A DNA stretch of 21,865 bases from an uncultured Lachnospiraceae bacterium (GTDB lineage Bacteria; Bacillota; Clostridia; Lachnospirales; Lachnospiraceae): assembly GCA_949076555.1 (NCBI GenBank), contig CARUOB010000031.1, positions 1 to 21,865 on the forward strand. Reading direction: 5' to 3'. The notes under the pieces are model-generated. The model made no database searches and had not been told where the DNA came from. It worked only from the letters and a program-made list of their open reading frames with translations. Each line of letters begins with the position of its first letter. Positions within the stretch are counted from its first letter, which is position 1. Shown here one piece after another: positions 1-7,524 of the stretch. The translations under genes were made by a program, and so were the position numbers.

Positions 1-51
1 GTCATCTTCAATCTTAGCAGTGACAACAACGGCTAACTCATACTTGTTCAT
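1..51 (-). CDS. rpsF: Ribosomal protein S6, N-terminal fragment
   Basis: Only the first 17 codons are in the window (MNKYELAVVVTAKIEDD, read leftward); the rest lies beyond the left edge. The opening MNKYELAVVV is characteristic of S6, a small-subunit protein that binds 16S rRNA together with S18. A strong ribosome binding site, AAAGGAGG, sits 7 to 8 bases before the ATG. In Firmicutes rpsF is normally followed by ssb and rpsR, which would lie outside this window. Identification depends on a short stretch, but start, Shine-Dalgarno site and residues agree. Confidence 0.85.
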   Translation of the reverse strand, partial: MNKYELAVVVTAKIEDD

Positions 52-170
52 GCTTCTTACCTCCTTTTGGTCTCTGGCCCCTCATTTCATAAGGAGCAAG
101 GATGTGTGGCTTAATGCCAAATTAGTATATCACGGGTACTTATAATAACACAGTCATTGAAAATGTGCAA
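52..170 (-). promoter_or_regulatory. rpsF promoter and untranslated leader
   Basis: Read leftward, a -35-like TTGCAC (170..165) and -10 TATTAT (147..142) are separated by 17 bases. A second candidate further down is an extended -10, TGATATACT (132..124). Either would give a leader of roughly 65 to 85 bases. The leader contains a possible hairpin with arms CTCCTTAT and ATGAGGGG (two G-T pairs, loop GAA) just before the ribosome binding site. Leaders of rpsF in many bacteria bind the S6:S18 complex for feedback control; I cannot confirm that motif here. Confidence 0.45.
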
Positions 171-213
171 GAAGTTTTCGGGAAGAATTCCGGATCAGCC
201 GGGGATTGGAAGT

Positions 214-561
214 TCAATTTTCCCCGTTCTTCAAAAATCTGATATACCGCAGTAAATCTCGGCGGTCTTTTGGATTCAACTTCTGTATGTCATAGACAAC
301 GTCATGCATGGTAACGTCACCCAGATACTTCGTATTCAGATTGGTATTTCCAAGATATCCTGTATTGGCACCGAGCAAATAATCCGTGCTCACTTTATAA
401 TATTCGGATAATTTCGCCACCGCCCAGATCGGTATCTCGCGATGCCCGTTTTCATAATTAGAATAAGTCTGTTGAGACACGCCCAAATATTCTGCAATCA
501 CCTTTTGCTTGATATCTCTATCTTCCCGCAAATCTCTTATTATCATCCGCAGCTCTTTCAT
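214..561 (-). CDS. XRE-family transcriptional regulator
   Basis: This 115-residue DNA-binding protein has a classic Cro/CI-type helix-turn-helix over residues about 7 to 62. The core IKQKVIAEYLGVSQQTYSNY supplies the scaffold and recognition helices, followed by the family-typical YKVSTDYLLG. The C-terminal half has two YLG patches and a charged LNPKDRRDLLRYIRFLK helix that probably mediates dimerisation. I start at MKELRM because GGGAG lies 11 bases upstream; the frame stays open to 669, but that extension is low-complexity and has no site. The regulator is divergent from the 78-residue CxxC gene, so it may control itself and that neighbour; the target is not known. No clear terminator was seen after it. 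Confidence 0.85.
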   Translation of the reverse strand: MKELRMIIRDLREDRDIKQKVIAEYLGVSQQTYSNYENGHREIPIWAVAKLSEYYKVSTDYLLGANTGYLGNTNLNTKYLGDVTMHDVVYDIQKLNPKDRRDLLRYIRFLKNGEN

Positions 562-621
562 TTCCAACCAAACTCCCTTCTTACCAAATAAGCTTAATGC
601 TGTTGTTTTTAATGATATCAC

Positions 622-682
622 ACAACATAAGGTTGTAGACAGAGAACCGCAAAACGAAGAGAAACGCATTTTGTTACAACAA
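622..682. promoter_or_regulatory. XRE gene promoter with inverted repeats
   Basis: Read leftward, TTGCGG (652..647) and TATGTT (629..624) are 17 bases apart and form a plausible sigma-A promoter for the XRE gene. An inverted repeat, ACAAC-5-GTTGT (622..636), covers the -10. A second, TTGTT-AC-AACAA (671..682), lies upstream toward the divergent gene. Related half sites at two places next to a repressor gene suggest an autoregulatory operator pair. This is inference from symmetry only. Confidence 0.4.
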
Positions 683-733
683 TAAAGAGTGCCGCAATTG
701 AAGATTTCTATACAAAACAGCCTCCATTTTTGT

Positions 734-739
734 TATAAT
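734..739 (+). promoter_or_regulatory. -10 element for the CxxC protein gene
   Basis: A consensus TATAAT lies about 31 bases before the preferred start codon at 770. The -35 at 17-base spacing (TACAAA) is weak, which fits a promoter needing an activator or being modest in strength. Confidence 0.4.
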
Positions 740-769
740 AATAACGTTTGGAAAGGATGCCGCGCCACA

Positions 770-1006
770 ATGAAATCACTGTTTTCGACGAAAAAAAGCA
801 AACACAAAAACAGTCTTCCTATTGATTTTGACAGAAAGCTATATAAGCCTGTTTTAAAATGCAGTATATGTACAGGGGAGCAGGTGGCCGGATTCAAAAA
901 TCTGGCCACCGGAAAATTCGAAGAAGTTATGCTGATCAGAAATGAGCGCGAACTTGCGCTGTTTAAAGAGCAGTTCGGGATCAGTGATCTTGGGAAGGAA
1001 TATTGA
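770..1006 (+). CDS. Small conserved-looking CxxC protein, unknown function
   Basis: This 78-residue protein has a basic, lysine-rich N-terminus (MKSLFSTKKSKHKN), then a compact domain starting VLKCSICTGEQVAGFK and ending in an acidic and hydrophobic helix (RNERELALFKEQFGI). The single CSIC pair could bind metal only as half a site or through dimerisation. The ATG at 770 is preferred because AAAGGA lies about 12 bases upstream and a TATAAT precedes it; the frame also reads back to 689. The last 26 bases overlap the end of the convergent nucleotidyltransferase gene. I have seen similar short proteins in Lachnospiraceae but know no function. Confidence 0.65.
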   Translation: MKSLFSTKKSKHKNSLPIDFDRKLYKPVLKCSICTGEQVAGFKNLATGKFEEVMLIRNERELALFKEQFGISDLGKEY

Positions 1007-2306
1007 TTTTTTTCTTATCCCCCACGCTGATTTCCGCACCGATCTGCACCTCGATCACCTGTAACGGCGTATCGGCAATGATCGTGTGAGGCGTCCCCGC
1101 TTTCATAGCGACCACATCCCCCACGGTAACCGCTTTCTCCACGCCGTCTATGATGGTGCGCCCTTTTCCCTCAATTACCGTCCATACCTCATCGCGCCGT
1201 TCATGGCTGTGGTAGTTCATTTTATGTCCGGCATTCAGGGTCACTTTAATGGTCATACTGCCCTCTTCAATATCTATGACGCGAAAACTGCCCCAAGATT
1301 TTTCCGCAAACATAATCTGCTGGTCAATTTCATCAACAAAGGGTTTGATATAGCTCGACTGCATTTTGTCCGAGACGAGAATACCCTCCGGACTTGCCGA
1401 TATAACTACGTCTTTTAGTCCCATACACAGCACAGGCACATCCAGTTCATTTACTACATGGACATTGCTGCAGGCGTCATTCAGAATCGCTTTGCCGATG
1501 GAAGGGCTCTCCATCGCCTCGGTCAGCGTGTTCCATGTTCCCATATCCTTCCACATGCCGCCAAAGCGCATGACCTCAATCTGCGGTTCGTGCTCCACAA
1601 CCGCATAGTCGAAACTGATCTTTGTAAGCGTGTCATATTTGTCATAAAGGTCCCGATAATCCCGAAAATCAAGCAGTTCGTGAGCGCGTTTGAGCACATA
1701 CCCCAAACGGAATGCAAATACGCCTCCATTCCAGAGCGCCCCCTTCTCTATATAGCTTTTGGCCGTTTCCTCGTCGGGCTTTTCCTTAAAAACGGACACC
1801 CGGCTGACATTTTCTTTGTTTTCGGGAATAATATAACCGTACTTGGCGCTGGGGTAAGTCGGCTCTATACCCATGAGAACCAGATTGGCGCTGCTTTGTG
1901 CCGCCCGCTCCCCGAGGATTTCCAGCGCCTCAAAATAATCCTGCTCCACATAAGGGTCGACCGGACAGACCACCACGGACTCTTCCTCAGAAATCCACTG
2001 CACATCATGGAGATAAGCCGCCGCCAGTGCAATCGCCGGAAATGTGTCCCGCCTGCATGGCTCCACGCTTATACCCACCTCCGCTCCAATCTGATTGTGG
2101 ATCGCCGATACCTGTGACTTTGAAGTGGCGATGGTTACGGTAGCGGACGCGTCTACGGAGAGAATCTGACGGTAAACCCGCTGTACCATGGATTCATAAC
2201 TGCCGTCGGCAGTCTTGAAAATTTTAATAAACTGTTTGGATCTCGTATCGTTGGAAAGAGGCCACAGGCGTTTGCCCGAGCCGCCGGATAAAAGGACGAT
2301 GTTCAT
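981..2306 (-). CDS. Mannose-1-phosphate guanylyltransferase with C-terminal cupin domain
   Basis: This 441-residue enzyme is predicted to make GDP-mannose from mannose-1-phosphate and GTP for surface polysaccharide or glycosylation. The N-terminus carries the pyrophosphorylase signature GGSGKRLWPLS (residues 8-18) followed by KQF (24-26). EKP and WNGGVFAF motifs follow mid-protein. Residues from about 360 form a type II phosphomannose-isomerase-like cupin: H366, H368, E373 and H407 look like its metal ligands (HxHx4E and a later PH). The protein may be bifunctional (PMI-GMP), though it is slightly shorter than the usual 450-480. The start MNIVLLSGG follows TGGAGG by 5 bases; the frame remains open upstream but lacks homology. 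It stands alone, divergent from uvrB, and its 3' end overlaps the convergent small gene by 26 bp. Confidence 0.9.
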   Translation of the reverse strand: MNIVLLSGGSGKRLWPLSNDTRSKQFIKIFKTADGSYESMVQRVYRQILSVDASATVTIATSKSQVSAIHNQIGAEVGISVEPCRRDTFPAIALAAAYLHDVQWISEEESVVVCPVDPYVEQDYFEALEILGERAAQSSANLVLMGIEPTYPSAKYGYIIPENKENVSRVSVFKEKPDEETAKSYIEKGALWNGGVFAFRLGYVLKRAHELLDFRDYRDLYDKYDTLTKISFDYAVVEHEPQIEVMRFGGMWKDMGTWNTLTEAMESPSIGKAILNDACSNVHVVNELDVPVLCMGLKDVVISASPEGILVSDKMQSSYIKPFVDEIDQQIMFAEKSWGSFRVIDIEEGSMTIKVTLNAGHKMNYHSHERRDEVWTVIEGKGRTIIDGVEKAVTVGDVVAMKAGTPHTIIADTPLQVIEVQIGAEISVGDKKKINIPSQDH

Positions 2307-2321
2307 GGGAACCTCCATTTT

Positions 2322-2379
2322 GTTTTCTTGAAAACAGTATACCACAGCGGCGTTTTTTGCGGAAGAAATCTTTCTTCCG
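2322..2379 (-). promoter_or_regulatory. Promoter and palindromes upstream of the guanylyltransferase
   Basis: Read leftward there is an extended -10, TGGTATACT (TATACT at 2341..2336), with a weak -35 TTCCGC (2364..2359) at 17 bases. A perfect 20-bp interrupted palindrome, CGGAAGAAATCTTTCTTCCG (2360..2379), covers the -35. A second inverted repeat, GTTTTC-TT-GAAAAC (2322..2335), covers the expected start site. Two symmetric sites on the core promoter suggest control by a dimeric regulator that is not identifiable here. Confidence 0.5.
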
Positions 2380-2422
2380 GAAATACAGGTAAAATCCGAA
2401 AACTCAGAATGTATCAAAAAAA

Positions 2423-2434
2423 GAACAAAAGTTC
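2423..2434. promoter_or_regulatory. LexA (SOS) box upstream of uvrB
   Basis: GAACAAAAGTTC matches the Gram-positive LexA/DinR operator GAAC-N4-GTTC exactly, and the flanking 3' base extends it to GTTCG. It lies about 85 bases before the uvrB start. uvrB is a standard SOS gene in Firmicutes, so damage induction is expected. Confidence 0.8.
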
Positions 2435-2464
2435 GATTTCCCTCTATACTTTTAAAATATTTTC

Positions 2465-2473
2465 TGATATAGT
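2465..2473 (+). promoter_or_regulatory. Candidate extended -10 for uvrB
   Basis: TGATATAGT fits TGnTATAAT with one mismatch. The hexamer 17 bases upstream (TATACT, 2445..2450) is a poor -35 and could itself be a -10. The exact start site is uncertain; the LexA box is just upstream of both. Confidence 0.35.
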
Positions 2474-2518
2474 GATACGTGAGAGTAATGAAATACCGCG
2501 CAGACAGAGGAATCATAT

Positions 2519-4507
2519 ATGGATCATTTTAAATTAGTTTCGGAGTACGCTCCCACCGGCGACCAGCCGGCCGCTATAGAGGCACTGGTGGACGGGTTTA
2601 AAAAAGGAAATCAATTCCAAACTTTGCTCGGGGTGACCGGCTCCGGCAAAACCTTTACCATGGCGAATATCATACAGGCCCTTAACAAGCCGACACTGGT
2701 GATCGCCCACAATAAGACGCTGGCCGGACAGCTTTACGGCGAGTTCAAGGAATTTTTCCCAGAGAATGCAGTGGAATACTTTGTGTCCTACTACGACTAT
2801 TATCAGCCGGAGGCTTATGTACCCTCCACGGACACTTACATCGCGAAGGACTCTTCCATCAACGATGAGATCGACAAGCTGCGGTTATCCGCGACAGCCT
2901 CGTTGACGGAGAGGCGGGATGTGGTGGTGATCGCCAGCGTTTCCTGCATTTACGGTCTGGGAAGTCCCGAAGAATACGCGGGTATGAGTATGTCCCTGCG
3001 CCCCGGCATGATGCGGGATCGGGATGAGGTGATCCGCGGGCTGATCGAAATGCAGTACAACCGAAACGATATGGATTTGGACCGCTGCTGTTTCCGCGTG
3101 CGCGGCGACGTGCTGGAAATCTGTCCGGCGCAGGGCAGCGATTACCTGATCCGCGTGGAATTTTTCGGGGACGAAATCGACCGGATTACAGAGGCAGATC
3201 CTTTGACCGGACAGGTCCACGCGGTTTTGGAACATGTGATGATTTTTCCCGCATCCCACTATGTGGTGCCGCAGGAGAAGATCAACGCAGCCTGCAAGGT
3301 GATCGAGCAGGAATTGGACGAGCGGGTGAAATACTTTAAGGGAGAGGACATGCTTCTGGAGGCCCAGCGTATTTCCGAGCGGACGAACTTCGACGTGGAA
3401 ATGCTGCGGGAGACCGGTTTCTGCTCCGGGATCGAGAACTATTCCAGACATTTGAACGGTATGGCAGAGGGAGAGCCGCCCTTCACGCTGCTTGATTATT
3501 TTAAGGATGATTTTCTGATCATTATAGACGAATCCCATATGACAATCCCGCAGATCCGCGGGATGTTTGCAGGGGACAGATCCCGCAAGAACACGCTGGT
3601 AGACTATGGTTTCCGGCTGCCCTCGGCGTTGGACAACAGACCCTTGTGCTTTGAAGAATTTGAGAGTCATATCGACCAGATGCTTTTCGTTTCGGCGACG
3701 CCCTCGGACTATGAGGCAGCGCATGAACTGTTCCGCACGGAGCAGATCATACGACCCACGGGACTGCTTGACCCGGAGGTGGATGTGCGGCCGGTGGAGG
3801 GGCAGATCGACGACCTCATCTCGGAAATCAACAAGGTAGTTGCGGATAAGGGAAAAGTACTGGTGACCACGCTCACCAAACGGATGGCGGAGGATCTGAC
3901 ATCTTACATGAACGATGTGGGAATCCGCGTCAAGTACCTTCACTCCGATATTGACACACTGGAACGGGCGGAAATAATCCGCGATATGCGCCTTGACGTG
4001 TTTGATGTGCTGGTGGGTATCAACCTGTTAAGAGAAGGGCTGGACATACCGGAAATTGAGCTGGTTGCCATATTGGATGCGGACAAGGAAGGGTTCCTGC
4101 GCTCCGCCACCTCCCTGATCCAGACCATAGGAAGGGCCGCCCGCAATGCCAAGGGGCATGTCATCATGTACGCGGATGATATGACGGATTCCATGAATGT
4201 GGCAATCACAGAAACCAACCGCCGCCGCAAAATACAGCAGGCATATAACGAGGCGCACGGCATCACGCCGCAGACAATCCGAAAGGCGGTGCGCGATCTG
4301 ATCAGTATTTCCAAGGCCATCGCGAAGGAGGAGCAGCGGTTTGAGAAAGATCCCGAATCCATGAGCCGGGAAGAGCTGGAAAAGCTGGTCAAGGAAGTGG
4401 AGAAGCAGATGAAGCGGGCAGCCGCGGATCTGAATTTCGAGGCAGCGGCAGAGCTGCGTGACAGGATGGTAGAATTAAAAACCAGACTGCGGGATTTTGA
4501 TAAGTAG
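2519..4507 (+). CDS. uvrB: Excinuclease ABC subunit B
   Basis: UvrB is the damage-verifying helicase-like subunit of nucleotide excision repair; it is loaded by UvrA and recruits UvrC. The protein is 662 residues, the normal family size. Walker A is GVTGSGKT at 38-45. The Tyr-rich beta-hairpin that inserts between DNA strands is YYDYYQPEAYVP at 91-102. Walker B reads IIDESH, and helicase motif VI reads QTIGRAARN. The C-terminal UVR motif (LNFEAAAELRDRMVELK), which contacts UvrC and UvrA, is intact. The ATG follows AGAGGAA. uvrA starts 77 bp downstream with no terminator between, so they are probably co-transcribed under the upstream LexA box. Confidence 0.98.
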   Translation: MDHFKLVSEYAPTGDQPAAIEALVDGFKKGNQFQTLLGVTGSGKTFTMANIIQALNKPTLVIAHNKTLAGQLYGEFKEFFPENAVEYFVSYYDYYQPEAYVPSTDTYIAKDSSINDEIDKLRLSATASLTERRDVVVIASVSCIYGLGSPEEYAGMSMSLRPGMMRDRDEVIRGLIEMQYNRNDMDLDRCCFRVRGDVLEICPAQGSDYLIRVEFFGDEIDRITEADPLTGQVHAVLEHVMIFPASHYVVPQEKINAACKVIEQELDERVKYFKGEDMLLEAQRISERTNFDVEMLRETGFCSGIENYSRHLNGMAEGEPPFTLLDYFKDDFLIIIDESHMTIPQIRGMFAGDRSRKNTLVDYGFRLPSALDNRPLCFEEFESHIDQMLFVSATPSDYEAAHELFRTEQIIRPTGLLDPEVDVRPVEGQIDDLISEINKVVADKGKVLVTTLTKRMAEDLTSYMNDVGIRVKYLHSDIDTLERAEIIRDMRLDVFDVLVGINLLREGLDIPEIELVAILDADKEGFLRSATSLIQTIGRAARNAKGHVIMYADDMTDSMNVAITETNRRRKIQQAYNEAHGITPQTIRKAVRDLISISKAIAKEEQRFEKDPESMSREELEKLVKEVEKQMKRAAADLNFEAAAELRDRMVELKTRLRDFDK

Positions 4508-4584
4508 CAAAAAGGGAATGGCAGAAGAACAACGAAAGCCACTTATAATAAGAACAAATACGATAAAACAAGAGGTATGATGAC

Positions 4585-7455
4585 ATGTCTGAAAATATAA
4601 AAATGCGCCCCCGCGATTACATTAAAATCCGCGGCGCAAACGAGCACAACTTAAAAGGAATCGATTTGGATATCCCCCGCAATGAATTTGTAGTTCTTAC
4701 GGGACTTTCGGGGTCAGGTAAGTCGTCCCTCGCATTTGATACGATTTACGCGGAGGGGCAGCGGCGTTATATGGAATCCCTCTCCTCTTATGCGAGACAA
4801 TTTCTGGGACAGATGGAAAAGCCTGATGTGGAGCGGATCGAGGGACTTTCCCCGGCAATCTCCATCGATCAGAAATCAACCAACAGGAACCCCCGTTCCA
4901 CAGTCGGCACGGTGACGGAGATTTACGACTATTTTCGTCTGCTCTACGCCCGCATCGGCATCCCGCACTGCCCCAACTGCGGCAAGGAAATTAAAAAGCA
5001 GACGGTGGATCAGATCGTGGATCAGGTAATGGCACTGCCGGAGGGCACAAAAATCCAGCTTCTTGCGCCTGTTGTGCGCGGACGAAAGGGTGAACACGCG
5101 AAAATCTTTGAGCGGGCCAGACGAAGCGGCTATGTGCGGGTACGCGTGGACGGGAATCTTTACGATTTAACCGAAGAGGCTGAAGATTTCAAGCTGGAGA
5201 AAAACTTCAAACACAACATTGAGATCGTGGTGGACCGCCTTGTGGTAAAAGGCGGTATCGAGCGGCGTCTGACAGATTCCGTAGAGAACGTATTTGCGCT
5301 GGCAGAGGGCCTGATGACCCTGGACATCATCGGCGGGGAAGCCATCCAGTTCAGCCAGAGCTTTGCCTGCCCTGACTGCGGCATCAGCATCAGCGAAATC
5401 GAGCCGAGAAGCTTTTCTTTCAACAATCCTTTCGGCGCGTGTCCGGGCTGCTTCGGCCTCGGCTATAAGATGGAGTTTGATGTGGATCTGATGATTCCCG
5501 ACAAGAGCGTGAGTCTGGAGGATGGCGCGATTACGGTTCTGGGCTGGCAGTCAAGCGGTGCGGAAGGGAGCTTTACCAACGCTGTTTTACAGGCGCTTGC
5601 GAAGGAGTTTCAGTTCAGTCTGAATACACCTTTCGGGGAGCTGCCTGAAAAGGTGCAGGACATCATTCTTTACGGCACGGACAAACAGGTAAATGTACAT
5701 TACGAAGGCCAGCGGGGAAGCGGCGTTTACCCGGTGACTTTCGAAGGCGTGATCAAAAATGTGGAACGCCGTTACAGAGAAACAGGCTCCGACTGGAGCA
5801 AACAGGAATACGAAAGTTTTATGCGCATCATTCCCTGTAAGGAGTGTAAGGGAATGCGTCTGAAGAAGGAATCCCTCGCCGTGACGGTGTGCGACAAGAA
5901 TATATATGAAATTACATCCATTTCCATAGCGAAGCTCCATGCCTTTATCGGGGACATGCAGCTCACGAAACAGCAGGAGCTAATCGGCAAACGCATCTTA
6001 AAAGAGATTCGTGCGCGCGTCGGCTTCCTGATGGAGGTGGGGCTGGAATACTTGTCCCTCTCCCGGGCGACAGGCTCCCTTTCCGGCGGAGAATCCCAGC
6101 GGATTCGTCTGGCAACCCAGATCGGATCGGGTCTGGTGGGTGTCTGCTATATTCTGGACGAGCCGAGTATCGGTCTGCACCAGAGGGACAACGACAAGTT
6201 GATCGCCGCGCTGAAAAATCTGCGGGATATGGGCAATACCCTGCTTGTGGTGGAGCACGACGAGGACACTATGCTGGCAGCCGATCATATCGTGGATATC
6301 GGGCCGGGCGCAGGCAGCCGCGGCGGCGAAGTCGTTGCGCAGGGAACGGCCGAGGAAATCATGCAGATAGAAGCATCCGTCACAGGACAGTATCTAAGCG
6401 GAAAGCTGCAGATTCCGGTGTCGAAAACGCGCAGAACCCCCGCTGGCTGGCTTACCGTAAAGTGTGCGGAAGAAAACAATTTAAAGAAGATAGATGTAAA
6501 ATTCCCGACGGGCATTTTGACCTGTGTCACGGGTGTTTCAGGGTCGGGAAAGAGTTCTCTTGTCAACGAAATCCTATACAAGCATCTTGCAAGGGATCTA
6601 AACCGGGCGCGCTGTGTTCCCGGAAAGCACAAGGAAATTTCAGGCATAGACCAGCTCGATAAAGTGATCGCGATCGACCAGTCTCCCATCGGCAGAACGC
6701 CCCGTTCCAATCCGGCCACCTACACAGGCGTTTTCGACCAGATCCGGGATCTGTTTGCGGGCACCCCTGACGCGAAAGCCAGAGGCTACAAGAAAGGCCG
6801 CTTCAGCTTTAACGTAAAGGGCGGCCGCTGCGAAGCCTGCGGCGGCGACGGTATCATAAAAATCGAGATGCATTTCCTGCCCGACGTATATGTGCCCTGC
6901 GAGGTCTGCGGCGGCAAGCGTTACAACCGGGAGACTCTGGAAGTAAAATATAAGGGAAAGAGCATTTTTGATGTGCTGGATATGACGGTAGAGGAGGCGG
7001 TTCCCTTCTTCGAAAATCTGCCTTCCATCCGCAGAAAAATAGAGACGCTAAACGACGTGGGCCTTTCCTATGTAAAACTCGGTCAGCCATCCACCACGCT
7101 TTCGGGCGGTGAGGCACAGCGGATCAAGCTGGCCACAGAACTGTCCAAACGAAGCACGGGCAAGACCATCTACATTTTGGATGAGCCTACCACGGGTCTT
7201 CACTTCGCGGATGTTCACAAGCTGGTGGATATTCTGCACAAACTGGCAGAGGGCGGCAACACGGTAGTGGTCATCGAGCACAATCTGGACGTGATCAAGA
7301 CCGCCGACTATATCATAGATATGGGCCCGGAAGGCGGCGAGGGCGGCGGCACGGTGGTGGCCATCGGCACACCCGAGCAGATCACGAAAGTCAAAGAGTC
7401 CTACACGGGAATATACATTAAGAAGATGCTGGAGAAAGCCGCGCAGCATATGTGA
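4585..7455 (+). CDS. uvrA: Excinuclease ABC subunit A
   Basis: UvrA is the DNA-damage sensor ATPase that dimerises and loads UvrB. The 956-residue protein has two ABC modules. Module one has Walker A GLSGSGKS (40-47) and signature LSGGESQRIRLA. Module two has Walker A GVSGSGKS near residue 650 and signature LSGGEAQRIKLA. Zinc sites are visible as CPNC, CPDC with a later CPGC, and CEAC with a later CEVC. The ATG follows AGAGG. A TATAAT at 4544..4549 could be a weak internal promoter, but no -35 or LexA box accompanies it. Transcription ends at the hairpin just after the stop. Confidence 0.98.
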   Translation: MSENIKMRPRDYIKIRGANEHNLKGIDLDIPRNEFVVLTGLSGSGKSSLAFDTIYAEGQRRYMESLSSYARQFLGQMEKPDVERIEGLSPAISIDQKSTNRNPRSTVGTVTEIYDYFRLLYARIGIPHCPNCGKEIKKQTVDQIVDQVMALPEGTKIQLLAPVVRGRKGEHAKIFERARRSGYVRVRVDGNLYDLTEEAEDFKLEKNFKHNIEIVVDRLVVKGGIERRLTDSVENVFALAEGLMTLDIIGGEAIQFSQSFACPDCGISISEIEPRSFSFNNPFGACPGCFGLGYKMEFDVDLMIPDKSVSLEDGAITVLGWQSSGAEGSFTNAVLQALAKEFQFSLNTPFGELPEKVQDIILYGTDKQVNVHYEGQRGSGVYPVTFEGVIKNVERRYRETGSDWSKQEYESFMRIIPCKECKGMRLKKESLAVTVCDKNIYEITSISIAKLHAFIGDMQLTKQQELIGKRILKEIRARVGFLMEVGLEYLSLSRATGSLSGGESQRIRLATQIGSGLVGVCYILDEPSIGLHQRDNDKLIAALKNLRDMGNTLLVVEHDEDTMLAADHIVDIGPGAGSRGGEVVAQGTAEEIMQIEASVTGQYLSGKLQIPVSKTRRTPAGWLTVKCAEENNLKKIDVKFPTGILTCVTGVSGSGKSSLVNEILYKHLARDLNRARCVPGKHKEISGIDQLDKVIAIDQSPIGRTPRSNPATYTGVFDQIRDLFAGTPDAKARGYKKGRFSFNVKGGRCEACGGDGIIKIEMHFLPDVYVPCEVCGGKRYNRETLEVKYKGKSIFDVLDMTVEEAVPFFENLPSIRRKIETLNDVGLSYVKLGQPSTTLSGGEAQRIKLATELSKRSTGKTIYILDEPTTGLHFADVHKLVDILHKLAEGGNTVVVIEHNLDVIKTADYIIDMGPEGGEGGGTVVAIGTPEQITKVKESYTGIYIKKMLEKAAQHM

Positions 7456-7473
7456 CAGCGTTTGCGCTGATAT

Positions 7474-7519
7474 CACAAAACGGCAGAGACGCCTCTTGTC
7501 CCTGCCGTTTTGTGCGTGT
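7474..7519. terminator. Bidirectional terminator between uvrA and the ABC-class ATPase
   Basis: Perfect 13-bp arms CACAAAACGGCAG (7474-7486) and CTGCCGTTTTGTG (7502-7514) enclose a 15-base loop. The arms carry A and T tracts, so it can act in both directions for the two convergent genes, which end at 7455 and 7525. A smaller CAGCG-TTTG-CGCTG hairpin lies immediately after the uvrA stop. Confidence 0.75.
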
Positions 7520-7524
7520 GCCGA

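Noticed and set aside
189..213. Terminator after the XRE gene
   Set aside because: Short CCGG-based pairings exist, but no stable stem is followed by a T tract in the leftward direction.
2885..3943. Long open frame on the minus strand inside uvrB (352 codons)
   Set aside because: It is antisense to a fully conserved uvrB, has no ribosome binding site, and its translation is His/Arg-rich without domain character; it is a codon-bias shadow.
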